Assembly: GCA_038243395.1 (NCBI GenBank)
Contig: JBBSRC010000073.1
Coordinates: 1 to 25,535, forward strand
Direction of reading: 5' to 3'
Length of the DNA stretch: 25,535 bases
Origin: Gelidibacter sp038243395
GTDB lineage: Bacteria; Bacteroidota; Bacteroidia; Flavobacteriales; Flavobacteriaceae
The number at the start of each line of letters is the position of its first letter. Within the stretch, counting starts at the first letter, position 1. Positions 10,201 through 17,291 of this stretch are shown here, piece after piece. The notes below the pieces were generated by a model that was not told the origin of the DNA, did not search any database, and saw nothing but the letters and a program-made list of their open reading frames with translations. The position numbers were made by a program, and so were the translations under genes.

Positions 10201-13200
10201 ATCATTGAAACTACCCGTACCAGAGGAGGACCAAGTACCAGTAGCACCACTACTTAAAGTTGCAACTACCAAAGCTGATTGGTTGGAACAAATGGTTTGG
10301 TCTGAACCCACATTTAAGGTGACTTGTGGATTGATGGTCAAAACCATAAAGTCGTCGACCGAAGTACATGGTGCAGTTTGATTAGTGGTGGTATAAGTCA
10401 AATTAACGTAACCACTAGTAATATCGGCCGCACTTGGGGTATAAATGGCAGTTTTCGTGTTATTATTGAAACCACCAGTTCCTGTAGTTGACCATATTCC
10501 AGTGGAGGCACTTCCTCCAATAGATCCAGACATTGTCGCTGTACTGCCAGCGCAAATGGTTTGATCATTACCAGCATTCACAGTTGGTAACGGTTTTATT
10601 GTCAATACCAAGAAATCAGCAATTTTACCACAAGGTCCATCGGGATCGTTGGTTGTATAGGTTAAATTCACAGAACCACTGCTTATATCCGTTACACTTG
10701 GAGAATAAATAGCGGAGGGTTCGTTATTATTGAAAGTACCAGTTCCAGAAGAGGTCCATGTTCCGGAAGTAGCAGTACCTCCTAATGTTGCCGTCATTGA
10801 TGCTTTACTTCCCCCACAAATAAGTTGATCAGTACCAGCATTGACTGTTGGTAAGGTATTAATGGTTAAAACCATAAAGTCGGTTGCAGAATTACAAGGA
10901 GCGGTTTGATTGTTGGTTGTATAGGTTAAATACACAGAACCACTAGTAATATCCGCTGCGCTAGGGGAATAAATGGCATTTTTGGAATTGGAATTGAAAC
11001 TACCAGTTCCTGTGGTCGTCCATAGTCCTGTTGAAGCACTTCCTCCAATAGATGCTGCCATTGTTGCAGTATTTCCCGCACAAATTGTTTGATCGATGCC
11101 AGCATTTATAGTAGCTGCTGGATTGATGGTTAAAGTTCCTGAAGCCGTTCCTGCTGTACAGCCATTCCCAGTAGTCGTTACAGAAAATGGAAAAGATCCA
11201 GATTGCGATGAGGTACCGGAGATAGTAAATACACCATTTTCAAAATTACCAGTCACTCCATTTGGTAGTCCAATTACTGTGGCATTAGTTGCACCGCCAC
11301 CAATACTAAAATTAGTTGAAGTAATAGGCGTGTTTACGCAAGCAGTTTGATTTATAATCGCTGGGCTAATGCTGTGATTTGGGTTTACTGTTATTGTTCC
11401 AGATCTCGAAGTTTGTGGCGTACAGTTACCTGTGGTATTAACTGTATAATTAAATGTACCAGCTACTGTAGGGTTACCTGTTATTTTAAAGACACCCGCA
11501 CTAAAAGAACCCGTAAGACCTGCAGGTAATGATCCTGTTAGATTTCCACCAGTTCCTCCTTCTGCAATTGTAAAGGAGATTGGGGTAATGGCAGTATTTA
11601 TACACACCGCCTGAGATTTATTACTAGGATCACTAATTGTGGCATCTTTGCTAACTGTAAGGGTAAAGGAATGAGACGTCGGTAGACACCCAGCAACATT
11701 TTTAGTCGAAGTTAATGTAATAATCAATGAGCCACCGTTATTCCTAATACCTGTGGGCAGATTAAAGGTTGTATTCAAATTTTTATCATCACCGAAACTG
11801 CCTCCGCCATTTGTTACCCAATCCCAGTCCCTATGATTTTTAATATTCAAACCCGATATAATGCCATTTAGATTTATGCTGTTTGTTCCTTTACAAACTG
11901 TTAAATCACTGCCAGCTATAATTTCGACAATAGATGATACAACAACATCCATTGAAGTGGCAGTGCTTTGACCACAAGTATTCACGGCATTTACAGAAAT
12001 AGTTCTCTCGCCTATTTGGGCACTGTTAGTAGCATTAACTGTAATTTGATTAGTATTGTAGCCATTTGTAATATTGAATCCAGTTGGAAGAGTCCAGTTG
12101 TAACTTACGTCTGGATCAGAATTAGCAATAACCGAGTAGATAAGCCCATTTTGAACAGGACAAATAGATGTAGGACCGTTTATTTGTATCTCACCTAAAG
12201 TAGCTCCGTTATTTGGTGCAGATGGCACACCACTTTGCACTTTTATATTTATTGCATTACTAGAAACATTAATAGTGCTAAGGCAAGGTTCACTTGAGGT
12301 CAGAATAACGGATACAACATCGCCATTATTTATAGCATTTGTAGTGAAAGTAGATGTATTTGTTACAACAGTAGTTGTCCCTATATTCCATTCATAAGAA
12401 GGGTTTGACCCTTGATTATTAGATGTTGCCGTAAATGTTACGGAAGATCCTGGGCAAATAATATTATCTGCGTCTGATGATGTAATAGAAACAGAAGGTG
12501 TCAATAATGGATTCACCACCATGGTAATTGCATCACTAGTAGCTGTTGGTTGTGAAACACAAGATGCGGAAGTGGTCATTATAACCCGAACCCTATTTCC
12601 AGTATTCAAAGTAGATGGTGTAAAAGTAGAGGCATTAGCTCCACCAACATTGGTTTCGTTAATTTGCCATTGATAGGAAGGGGCGCCTCCATTTGTTGGC
12701 GTAGCAGTAAAAGTCACAGCATTTCCATCACAAGTAGGATTATTTCCAGTTGTAATTGCAATGGAGACTGATGGGGTTACAATTGGGTTAATAGTTGTGA
12801 TGATTACATTACTAGTAGCTGTAGTAGAAGTAACACAAGTCTCACTTGAGGTTAAGATAACTGTGACTATGTCGCCACTAGTTAATCCTGTTGGAGTGAA
12901 TGTGGCATCAGCTCCAAAATTTCCTAACCCATTTATTTGCCATTGGTATGATGGAGTAGATCCTTCATTGGTAGTTGTGGCAGTAAATGTCACTGAGGTT
13001 CCTGCACAGATGGTGTTATTAGTATCGCTTGAAGCAATGGTAACCTCAGGCACTAATTTTTCGTTGATGGTAATCGTTCCAGTTGCCGTTACGTCTCCAC
13101 AAGTTCCTATCGCGGTTATAGTATATGGGAAGGATCCAATGGTTGCAGTTGATCCACTAATGGTAAAAGTCCCTGCCGAATAAACACCGAGTATACCAAT

Positions 13201-14478
13201 TGGCAAACCGACAATAGTTGCATTATCCCCAGTGCCACCTACTGTATATACGATATCTGTGATTGCGCCATCAGCACAAGCCGTTGCATTACTACTAGTG
13301 GAAGCAAGTGTTAAAGAAGCATTTGGGTTCACTGTAATTGTTCCAATCGCTGATGTTTGTGCACAAGTCCCGGTCGTTGTTACCGTGTAGTTAAATGTTC
13401 CGGGTACAGTAGGCGTTCCGCTAATGGTAACTATGCCACTATCGACGCTGCCTGTTACACCCGCCGGTAAATTACTGATGGTAGCTCCTGTTGCCCCACC
13501 TCCAAGTGTATAGACAATGTCGTCAATTGCTTCAGTACCGACACACTTTATTTGTTCATTATTTATAGGGGCGCTGATAGAAGCATCCGGATTGATGGAA
13601 ATCGTGATTTCATTACTGATTGCAGGAACTGGTGTGGCACATTGTTCAAATGAAGTAACTTGCAAATTGATAACATCTCCAGCAATTAAAGTACTCGTAC
13701 TATAACTTTCACCATTAGCTCCTGGAATTGCTGTGTTATTTAATAACCATTGTAATCCTGGATTTGTACCTCCGTTGACAATGGCATTAACGCCTCCTAG
13801 AATGGAGTAGATCACATCTTGTCCACTACATATAGCATTAGGGCCTGTAATAGAAAGTGAAACAGGCGCTGCGATATTGACGGCTATAGTGATGGTATTT
13901 GTACTAGAAACCTCTGTTCCACAAGTGGTATCAACAGGAGAAAGTATAGCGCTCACTTGATCGTCATTAACCAGATTTGGAATTGAAAAGGAAGCTCCAT
14001 CTCCAACATAAACAGTATTTACAAACCATTTAAAGGTGCCACCGGTAGAAGGATCTGCTGTAAATGTTACTGAGTCTCCTGCACAAGTTTGGGTTTCAGA
14101 TGCAGAAATAGTAAATTCACAACCTGCCAAAGATGTTAAATTATTTAAAAGAGAAAAGTGGTTTGCAAAACTTCCCTCTTGACGAGTAAATATAGAAGCC
14201 AAATGATCTAAATTGTTGTTTTTTTCGAGAAGGGAAGTCTCTTTTTTACTTAGGTTTGAAAACCAATCCACCGAGCCCGTAAACCCTGACAAATCCAAAT
14301 CCTTAAACGTCGTTTGGAGACGTTCAAAATTAAGACTGGTTGAATTGCTCCCCAAAGCAAACTCTGAAGTAATATAATCCTTATCACTGCTAGACTTTGA
14401 AAAACCTTCTGTGGCGAAGGCTGAAAAAAGGATAAGGGAAGTTATTAGTAAGTAGATATTCTTCATAGCAGCAGGCAT
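4285..14478 (-). CDS. Giant secreted multi-domain surface protein (Ig-like/PKD-like repeats, LamG-like fold, T9SS type A tail)
   Basis: The protein has 3397 residues and looks like an extracellular adhesin. A signal peptide (KNIYLLITSLILFSAFA) leads. Approximate order: two Ig-like domains (116-300); two ~88-residue repeats with ISGT..GTFNYTV (300-472); three Ig-like repeats with YQWQIN (475-750); two divergent domains (750-940); two more of the first type (941-1122). Then come four repeats with NAG.DQ.IC (1123-1471), two Ig-like domains with YQWYKV (1473-1660), five repeats with a Y....YC start (1663-2088) and a jelly-roll-like region (2216-2393). A LamG/concanavalin-like domain follows (2561-2720; FDGIDDYATFG, FSFEVWVKP, WYHVAVTF, YIDGT, GYIEELRIWN). 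A WTDASTW module (~2790) and the module shared with the 254-residue neighbour (~3165-3300) precede the sorting domain, which ends SKKMIIKYK. Most repeats carry a cysteine pair. The start may be 14478 or 14466 (MKN). No frameshift is seen. Ligand unknown. Confidence 0.9.
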   Translation of the reverse strand: MPAAMKNIYLLITSLILFSAFATEGFSKSSSDKDYITSEFALGSNSTSLNFERLQTTFKDLDLSGFTGSVDWFSNLSKKETSLLEKNNNLDHLASIFTRQEGSFANHFSLLNNLTSLAGCEFTISASETQTCAGDSVTFTADPSTGGTFKWFVNTVYVGDGASFSIPNLVNDDQVSAILSPVDTTCGTEVSSTNTITIAVNIAAPVSLSITGPNAICSGQDVIYSILGGVNAIVNGGTNPGLQWLLNNTAIPGANGESYSTSTLIAGDVINLQVTSFEQCATPVPAISNEITISINPDASISAPINNEQIKCVGTEAIDDIVYTLGGGATGATISNLPAGVTGSVDSGIVTISGTPTVPGTFNYTVTTTGTCAQTSAIGTITVNPNASLTLASTSSNATACADGAITDIVYTVGGTGDNATIVGLPIGILGVYSAGTFTISGSTATIGSFPYTITAIGTCGDVTATGTITINEKLVPEVTIASSDTNNTICAGTSVTFTATTTNEGSTPSYQWQINGLGNFGADATFTPTGLTSGDIVTVILTSSETCVTSTTATSNVIITTINPIVTPSVSIAITTGNNPTCDGNAVTFTATPTNGGAPSYQWQINETNVGGANASTFTPSTLNTGNRVRVIMTTSASCVSQPTATSDAITMVVNPLLTPSVSITSSDADNIICPGSSVTFTATSNNQGSNPSYEWNIGTTTVVTNTSTFTTNAINNGDVVSVILTSSEPCLSTINVSSNAINIKVQSGVPSAPNNGATLGEIQINGPTSICPVQNGLIYSVIANSDPDVSYNWTLPTGFNITNGYNTNQITVNATNSAQIGERTISVNAVNTCGQSTATSMDVVVSSIVEIIAGSDLTVCKGTNSINLNGIISGLNIKNHRDWDWVTNGGGSFGDDKNLNTTFNLPTGIRNNGGSLIITLTSTKNVAGCLPTSHSFTLTVSKDATISDPSNKSQAVCINTAITPISFTIAEGGTGGNLTGSLPAGLTGSFSAGVFKITGNPTVAGTFNYTVNTTGNCTPQTSRSGTITVNPNHSISPAIINQTACVNTPITSTNFSIGGGATNATVIGLPNGVTGNFENGVFTISGTSSQSGSFPFSVTTTGNGCTAGTASGTLTINPAATINAGIDQTICAGNTATMAASIGGSASTGLWTTTGTGSFNSNSKNAIYSPSAADITSGSVYLTYTTNNQTAPCNSATDFMVLTINTLPTVNAGTDQLICGGSKASMTATLGGTATSGTWTSSGTGTFNNNEPSAIYSPSVTDISSGSVNLTYTTNDPDGPCGKIADFLVLTIKPLPTVNAGNDQTICAGSTATMSGSIGGSASTGIWSTTGTGGFNNNTKTAIYTPSAADITSGYVNLTYTTTNQTAPCTSVDDFMVLTINPQVTLNVGSDQTICSNQSALVVATLSSGATGTWSSSGTGSFNDITSDSTNYNPSAADISAGSVILTFKTNNALAPCTAVSDVLILTIKKQVVITTQPKNTTVCATQSGSLSAVAIGDNLNYQWYKVNAGGDILLSNSSGITGVNTNILSFASAVVANTGSYYVRVSGGTGCSTVQSETRTLSVNEVITISSQPVTQELCEGSNASFTVVSTGTTPTYQWYKVGSPDIILTNGSEITGVTTPNLGIINSTPDNNGGYYVIITGSGGTCGSVKSLTGNLTVTPTPAATISYAGTPFCSDAATQTVTRTGTAGGTYSAPTGLTIDPSTGTITPSTSTDGEYTVTYTIPAAGGCEEVKTTTSITINSLPEITAFTYAKSTYCESDVLTYTPNAITVTNSTEGTYSATAGLTINSSTGGFSPVGVAPKSYTITYTANNPNGCATVVNKTFEIIIEAEPDASFTYTDSVFCNYGAGPTPTPGFQTGGVFSGSSGLVINADTGEIDLSTSDAGSHTVYYTFDAVSGGCAEVQESQSIIITPLPTASITYSATAYCASDATTYENLYTLNSGGSFSVLPSSGLNINLTTGIITPSGSTPDDYTISYTIPASDGCAEVIASVNVTIDPIPVAAFNYDATEYCKTGSNPLLSYTGGGSAGIFSYTSSPSGLSLGLNSSTGAIDLSTSAAGTYTIINTIAASAGCVKVESTPQTITIFSDTTGGIITGFASDNETVISNNIIACHEGNGTLNLTGQSGSIIGWESSTNGGQLWTSIPDTTDSTYNFSGISSTTLFRAVLESGPCGPKNSAIALVNVIPSNIKPTVSPNNLQNMCFGQSVEYSYTSGFGTGQLLQGVGNFNSSNPEGWLVDRCGNCLNASANNSNPGPWKGTGPRTFHTISYDSKDGSFLIANGDYSSILESPTFNTFGLTTSTLDFYQAYDLKVGAQAIIELSLDGGTTYNITLSTISGPANSGNHSNGFNHTLIDLQNYIGQANLKIRFRYIGTISSAWAIDKFRVPDTRVNETIEIAGPGITLLGDGKFNYEPITPGITTIEVTSNLNGCISTTDGTTTLTVAANFAYAGKPITPVTGECGVATVNLNAYDNTKSAAENIADGAHDNNYVTGTNAGTGAVGTWTVSGGPGGCDLPSFSDINNPKSTFSGGGAGTYTLTWTVAGCSSDVTVTLEDCSMVNFDGIDDYATFGDAFNRSDNFSFEVWVKPNSITGTQTILSKRNANNIATGYDLSLNNATLVFNWNGAGTISSSHHLTTNRWYHVAVTFGGGSYQLYIDGTSVSTATGAAAPVTNTSKFLLGAMDQPPNKPVRHFNGYIEELRIWNASITQDQIRQMMNQRITSNGTAVAGEVVPLNVPGINWSDLAGYYRMDVSCGGLVNRPGDVVGKLRNMNAARQPNSAPLPYVSQAGGSWTDASTWLNGGVQQLPSSLGIDGITVDWNIVRTAHDITSSVQDLRVLGLLVDANRLSIQHTNDPNDGQSLTVSKYLKIDGVLDLVGESQLLQPEGSIVDYTGTGRLERDQQGTGNKFNYNYWGSPVSTAGPAGSRTYRLNDILYDGNANAPVGWIPGHDGNPGPPINLARRWLYTFNGLAWNPINETSILNSGHGFIMKGGDVTGSSDKNYTFKGQPNNGTIKVNINGANATVVVGNPYTSAIDADEFIKNNLLVMEEFSALQFWQQSTASASHVLRQYEGGYASYTMAGGTLPVQPPEIAGLGGVSKIPTRYIPVGQGFYVSGGPGGGQFEFNNTQRVFVKEAGGNSIFFRGLNNNSKTEQKRDAAATGENAIQRVRLAFKNPEGATRHLLLGFTPDNAATDGIDNGYDALNNNDIPSDLSFAIAGKKFVIQGAGEFDSTKKYPLDMTLAIKGPIEISLTDLENFDAPIDVYIHDAHLDTYTQINAVSFQLQLEKGNYTDRFSLVFQPDATLSTIDQDFKEIQIKYLQKTDEIYVKTPASIEVRQVYLINMAGQAVKAWNMTNMNFGQEFKILGKGISDGNYILKVETSTNSYSKKMIIKYK
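8210..9495 (-). repeat. Five tandem ~80-residue repeats inside the giant gene
   Basis: Residues ~1663-2088 hold five consecutive copies. Each begins with a Y-x-Y-x(n)-YC/FC pattern (ISYAGTPFC, FTYAKSTYC, FTYTDSVFC, ITYSATAYC, FNYDATEYC), has a G-L-x-I/L-N..TG.I centre and ends TI.A..GC.EV. The YC cysteine and the GC cysteine are kept in all five. Limits are approximate. Confidence 0.75.
10065..11115 (-). repeat. Four tandem ~87-residue repeats inside the giant gene
   Basis: Residues ~1123-1471 contain four copies built as N.G.DQ.IC, then W(T/S).(T/S)GTG.F, then Y.PS..DI..G.V.LT..T, then PC......D.(M/L)(V/I)LTI. Two are close enough to share long stretches of codons, which suggests recent duplication. 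A divergent fifth relative (AGSDLTVCKG) lies at about residues 848-940. Confidence 0.75.
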
Positions 14479-15175
14479 ATTTAAATTGTTGAGTTAGGTT
14501 TTAACAAAAAACCATTCCGTTTGGAGCTTCATGGCCAATGCTTACTAGAGAGGGAAACACTAAAATAATTAGATGGTTGTGTCTAATAAAAAAAAGTCGT
14601 TGAAATACCATTATAAACTTTAAGCGAGAACCTAAGTGTTAAATACAACGTTATTTAACAATAAAAGACTTGTAAGACACTGAGATATAAGAAATTAAAA
14701 ATCTAATTTAACACTCTAGAATTAGGTTTTTACGGTTGTTGTTTTAGGCATTTCCGGGAGAAATTTTAATGCGTAATTTTATATATTTTCTTAGTGAAAT
14801 TTGACATTTATAGTAAGAAATTAAGAAGTGATATCCAAGAAGGATACATCAGGAAATAATCATATTAGGAATTTACAACAATTGCTAGAAATCAATATCA
14901 GCGATTAAAAGTGTTTCTTGTGCACTATTTGGATTCTCTTGGGTTAAATTTTTAAGTTTAAAAATTGTCCTGCTATGTCTCCTTTTATTTTCGATTAGGA
15001 GATGCTTAGAATAAATCAAATTCTACCTAAAACCAAGATGACAAGATCACAAACTCGTTGTAGTTTAATTTACTTAGAAACAACAAAACAAGTAGACGAC
15101 CAATTTAGATTTTCAATTTCAATTTCAATTCCCACCTCCAACGAAACTTCGTTCGGGTAGCAATATAAATCCTCT
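14479..15175. other. 697-bp gene-free region upstream of the giant gene
   Basis: No gene is supported on either strand, and no PorP/SprF-like remnant was recognised. It should contain the giant gene's promoter and leader, but I found no TAnnTTTG box on the minus strand. Features seen: a small inverted repeat GGTTTT/AAAACC at 14497-14513 just before the giant gene's start; three tandem copies of TTTCAA at 15111-15128; and a hairpin at 15138-15156 (AACGAA/TTCGTT with a 2-nt loop) just past the OmpA pseudogene. The hairpin lacks a T-run, so it is not a classical terminator. Confidence 0.6.
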
Positions 15176-16137
15176 TTATTTCATAATCAAAAACTCCGCG
15201 CGTCTATTAATCGAATGCTCCACTTCACTGCAATTATCTTTACAATCTACTAATGGCACCCGTTCGCCGTAACCTCTGGAGCGCAGACGTTTTCTATCGA
15301 TGCCGTTCTCCACCATATATTCGAGGGTAGCGGCTGCTCGCTGATGCGATAAATGCAGATTGTACAAATCAGAGGATCTATTGTCCGTATGCGCCCCCAA
15401 TTCGATTTCCATTCGTGGGTATTTCGTCAATAAATCGACCAAAACATCTAAAGTATTGGCCGCTTCTGGCTTGATCTCCCACTTACCATAATCAAAATAG
15501 ATGTTTTCCAGTTCTATATAAATATACCCATCGTCCTTGGTAACCACAATGTCTTCGGCATCGTCATAGGATTCAATAGACAGCTCAATATTAAAAGTAA
15601 TATTGCCATCGTCATTCGTGGCGAAAATTTCTGTGGTAGGGATGTAGAAATCACGATGGCCTTCAATACTGTAAATTTTATTGAGTTCGGTATTAAAAAC
15701 GTATTCCGCATCTTCGCCGACCACCATCTGACCCACCAAAACATCATTTTCGTCATATAAAGTAATGGTTGTTCCCGGAAGCAACTCCTTAGAGTTTTTA
15801 TCCCGTACATTTCCTTCCACGGTAAACTGGCGTTCGTTGACACGACGTGTGAAGGCATATAAATTATCAGATCCGGTGCGGTGGACGCCAAATAGCCGGT
15901 GTTGTCGTCTTCATTGATAATGTAACCAAAATCGTCCATTTCTGAATTGATGGTTTCGCCGAGGTTAATCGGCTTGGTATAGAAGCCTTCATAAATTTTA
16001 CTCATGAAAATATCCAATCCGCCCAAGCCCTGATGACCGTCGGAAGAGAAATAAAGCGTGCTTTCATCTCCTACAAAAGGAAATTGCTCGCAATGAATTG
16101 TATTGACGGTGCTGCCTAAATTGACAGGTCGCCATAA
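15176..16137 (-). pseudogene. OmpA-family envelope protein, truncated and frameshifted
   Basis: Joining two minus-strand frames reconstructs about 320 residues. Two PD40 beta-propeller repeats come first (PVNLGSTVNT ... TLYFSSDGHQGLGGLDIF; PINLGETINS). A carboxypeptidase-regulatory-like beta-sandwich follows (FTVEGNVRDKNSKELLPGTT). An OmpA peptidoglycan-binding domain ends the protein (IYFDYGKWEIKPEA, ELGAHTDNRSSDLYN, LHLSHQRAA, RRAEFLIMK). The frames break at about 15881-15884. Restoring one lost A (TCCAACCGC for the observed TCCACCGC) gives the smooth reading GYLASNRTGSDNLYAF, so a single-base deletion is the simplest cause. Relatives usually carry TPR repeats and more propeller before this point and exceed 600 residues. 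Here the frame hits a stop at 16138-16140, right at the LysM remnant. The 3' frame (from 15820) could still be translated as an OmpA domain but has no signal peptide. Confidence 0.85.
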
Positions 16138-16144
16138 TTATTTT

Positions 16145-16531
16145 CTAACCAGAGATGATTTCGGGATTTTGAGATTCCAGTTGAGTCACCGTCAGACCAA
16201 AACGCTCTGCAATGTTATATTTTGTTTCGCCACTTTTGACCGTATGGCTAATCGAAGAGCTTACGCCCGAACCTGGTTTAGAATCGGCAACGCTTTAGGA
16301 ATTAGGAGTTTTAATTTTACTTTCAGGTATTATAAGAACATCATCTACCTTAATTCCCTCTGTAACAGCTGGATTTGCTTTCTGAAGATCGGAAAGGGTA
16401 ATGTTATATTTTGTAGAGATAGATAATAACGTTTCTCCACTGCTAACTGTGTGATTTTTATATTTTTCTTGTGCAATACCTGAATAAGAGCATAAGAGTT
16501 AAAGCAAAATAAACTTGTAAGGTCCCTTCAT
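16145..16531 (-). pseudogene. N-terminal remnant of a secreted LysM-domain protein with three in-frame stops
   Basis: From an ATG at 16531 one frame of 129 codons encodes a signal-peptide-like start (MKGPYKFILL, stop, LLCSYSGIAQ). A LysM domain follows (HTVSSGETLLSISTKYNITL ... KANPAV, VDDVLIIP), then a second LysM (SHTVKSGETKYNIAERFGLT ... QNPEIISG). Stops interrupt at codon 11 (TAA, 16499-16501), codon 79 (TAA, 16295-16297) and codon 129 (TAG, 16145-16147). All lie in the same frame, so point mutations, not indels, created them; TTA to TAA and TTG to TAG would explain the first and last. Flavobacterial proteins starting this way are envelope LysM proteins that continue for several hundred residues. 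Here the sequence runs straight into the OmpA remnant in another frame, which implies a deletion fusing two genes. Confidence 0.8.
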
Positions 16532-17291
16532 TTTAATAACTGATAGTTGAGAATTTCAGTAAATGTCAAAATTAATCTGATAAAAGTATCAAAAAATACG
16601 ACAAGTGAACTATTCGAGGGTGTAATTAATTATATTTAATTGAAAATTAATGGAAGTTATAAATCAGGAAGCATGAAGTATTTTCTTCCGATGGCAAAAT
16701 AACGGTTTAAAAGATAAAAGCATATCATCAGAAATTAGAGCAAAAAATTATTGCTTGCGCTAGTTTTATCGGCTAAAATATTTGATAGCAGGTCTTGGGT
16801 TTTATCTCCATATTTAATTTTGACAAGCGTAATAATTACGAATTAACTGTGGTCTGCAAAGCGCGATGCAATTGCGCTCGTAGGTATCATTGTAGTAATT
16901 TCGTGAAGTTAGGCAGCATCAGTTGTAAAAGTATCTCCGAAATGTTAATGACAGACCATACTTTTCTACAAGTTCACTGTTATTATTTATTTTTGGATTA
17001 TAGATGTCAAAGTCTAGGGTAATAAATAAAAAATCAGTTTTTCGGGATTTTGATGAAATTTAAGTTTTATTAGTCTACGTTAACAAAATAACCAAAAATT
17101 TAGCAAGTTTGGAACAATTAGGTAGGATAGGTGTCACGCTTTCAGTCAAATAGATTTGTCTATGAAATTGTAAATTATAAGATAAGTACCATTAAATACT
17201 GTTAAAAACTTCCATTTCAGAATACGAGTTTTTATATTTTCTTAAATAGTCAGTATCTTTACTCTTCTTAAAAATTAACTTAGTGTTGCTC
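16532..17291. other. 760-bp AT-rich gene-free region upstream of the sensor kinase
   Basis: No gene is supported. A short frame at 16795-17022 has no family resemblance and atypical composition. A small inverted repeat AGCGC/GCGCT surrounds GCAATTGC at 16860-16878. A -7-like box lies at 17151-17158. The length may reflect decay of whatever once adjoined the pseudogenes. Confidence 0.55.
17151..17158 (+). promoter_or_regulatory. Candidate -7 box for the kinase/regulator operon
   Basis: TAGATTTG is an exact TAnnTTTG match, giving a leader of about 125 nt before the ATG at 17292. No TTTG at -33 spacing is present, so support is weak. Confidence 0.35.

Noticed and set aside
12761..13183. Plus-strand open frame of 140 codons inside the giant gene, and other frames opposite it
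   Set aside because: These are shadows of the Thr/Val-rich repeats of the minus-strand gene.
14479..15175. Possible PorP/SprF partner gene next to the giant adhesin
   Set aside because: No frame or remnant resembles it. The giant has a type A sorting domain, and type A cargo does not usually need such a partner.
15870..15890. Sequencing error as the sole explanation of the OmpA frameshift
   Set aside because: A single lost base could be an error, but the missing 5' half, the frame-switch junction and three stops in the adjoining LysM remnant independently show decay.
16103..16426. Plus-strand open frame of 107 codons
   Set aside because: It is antisense to the LysM remnant, whose domain signature is clear on the minus strand.
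16795..17022. Plus-strand open frame of 75 codons upstream of the kinase
   Set aside because: It is Cys-rich with no family pattern and no promoter or spacing that supports translation; probably chance.
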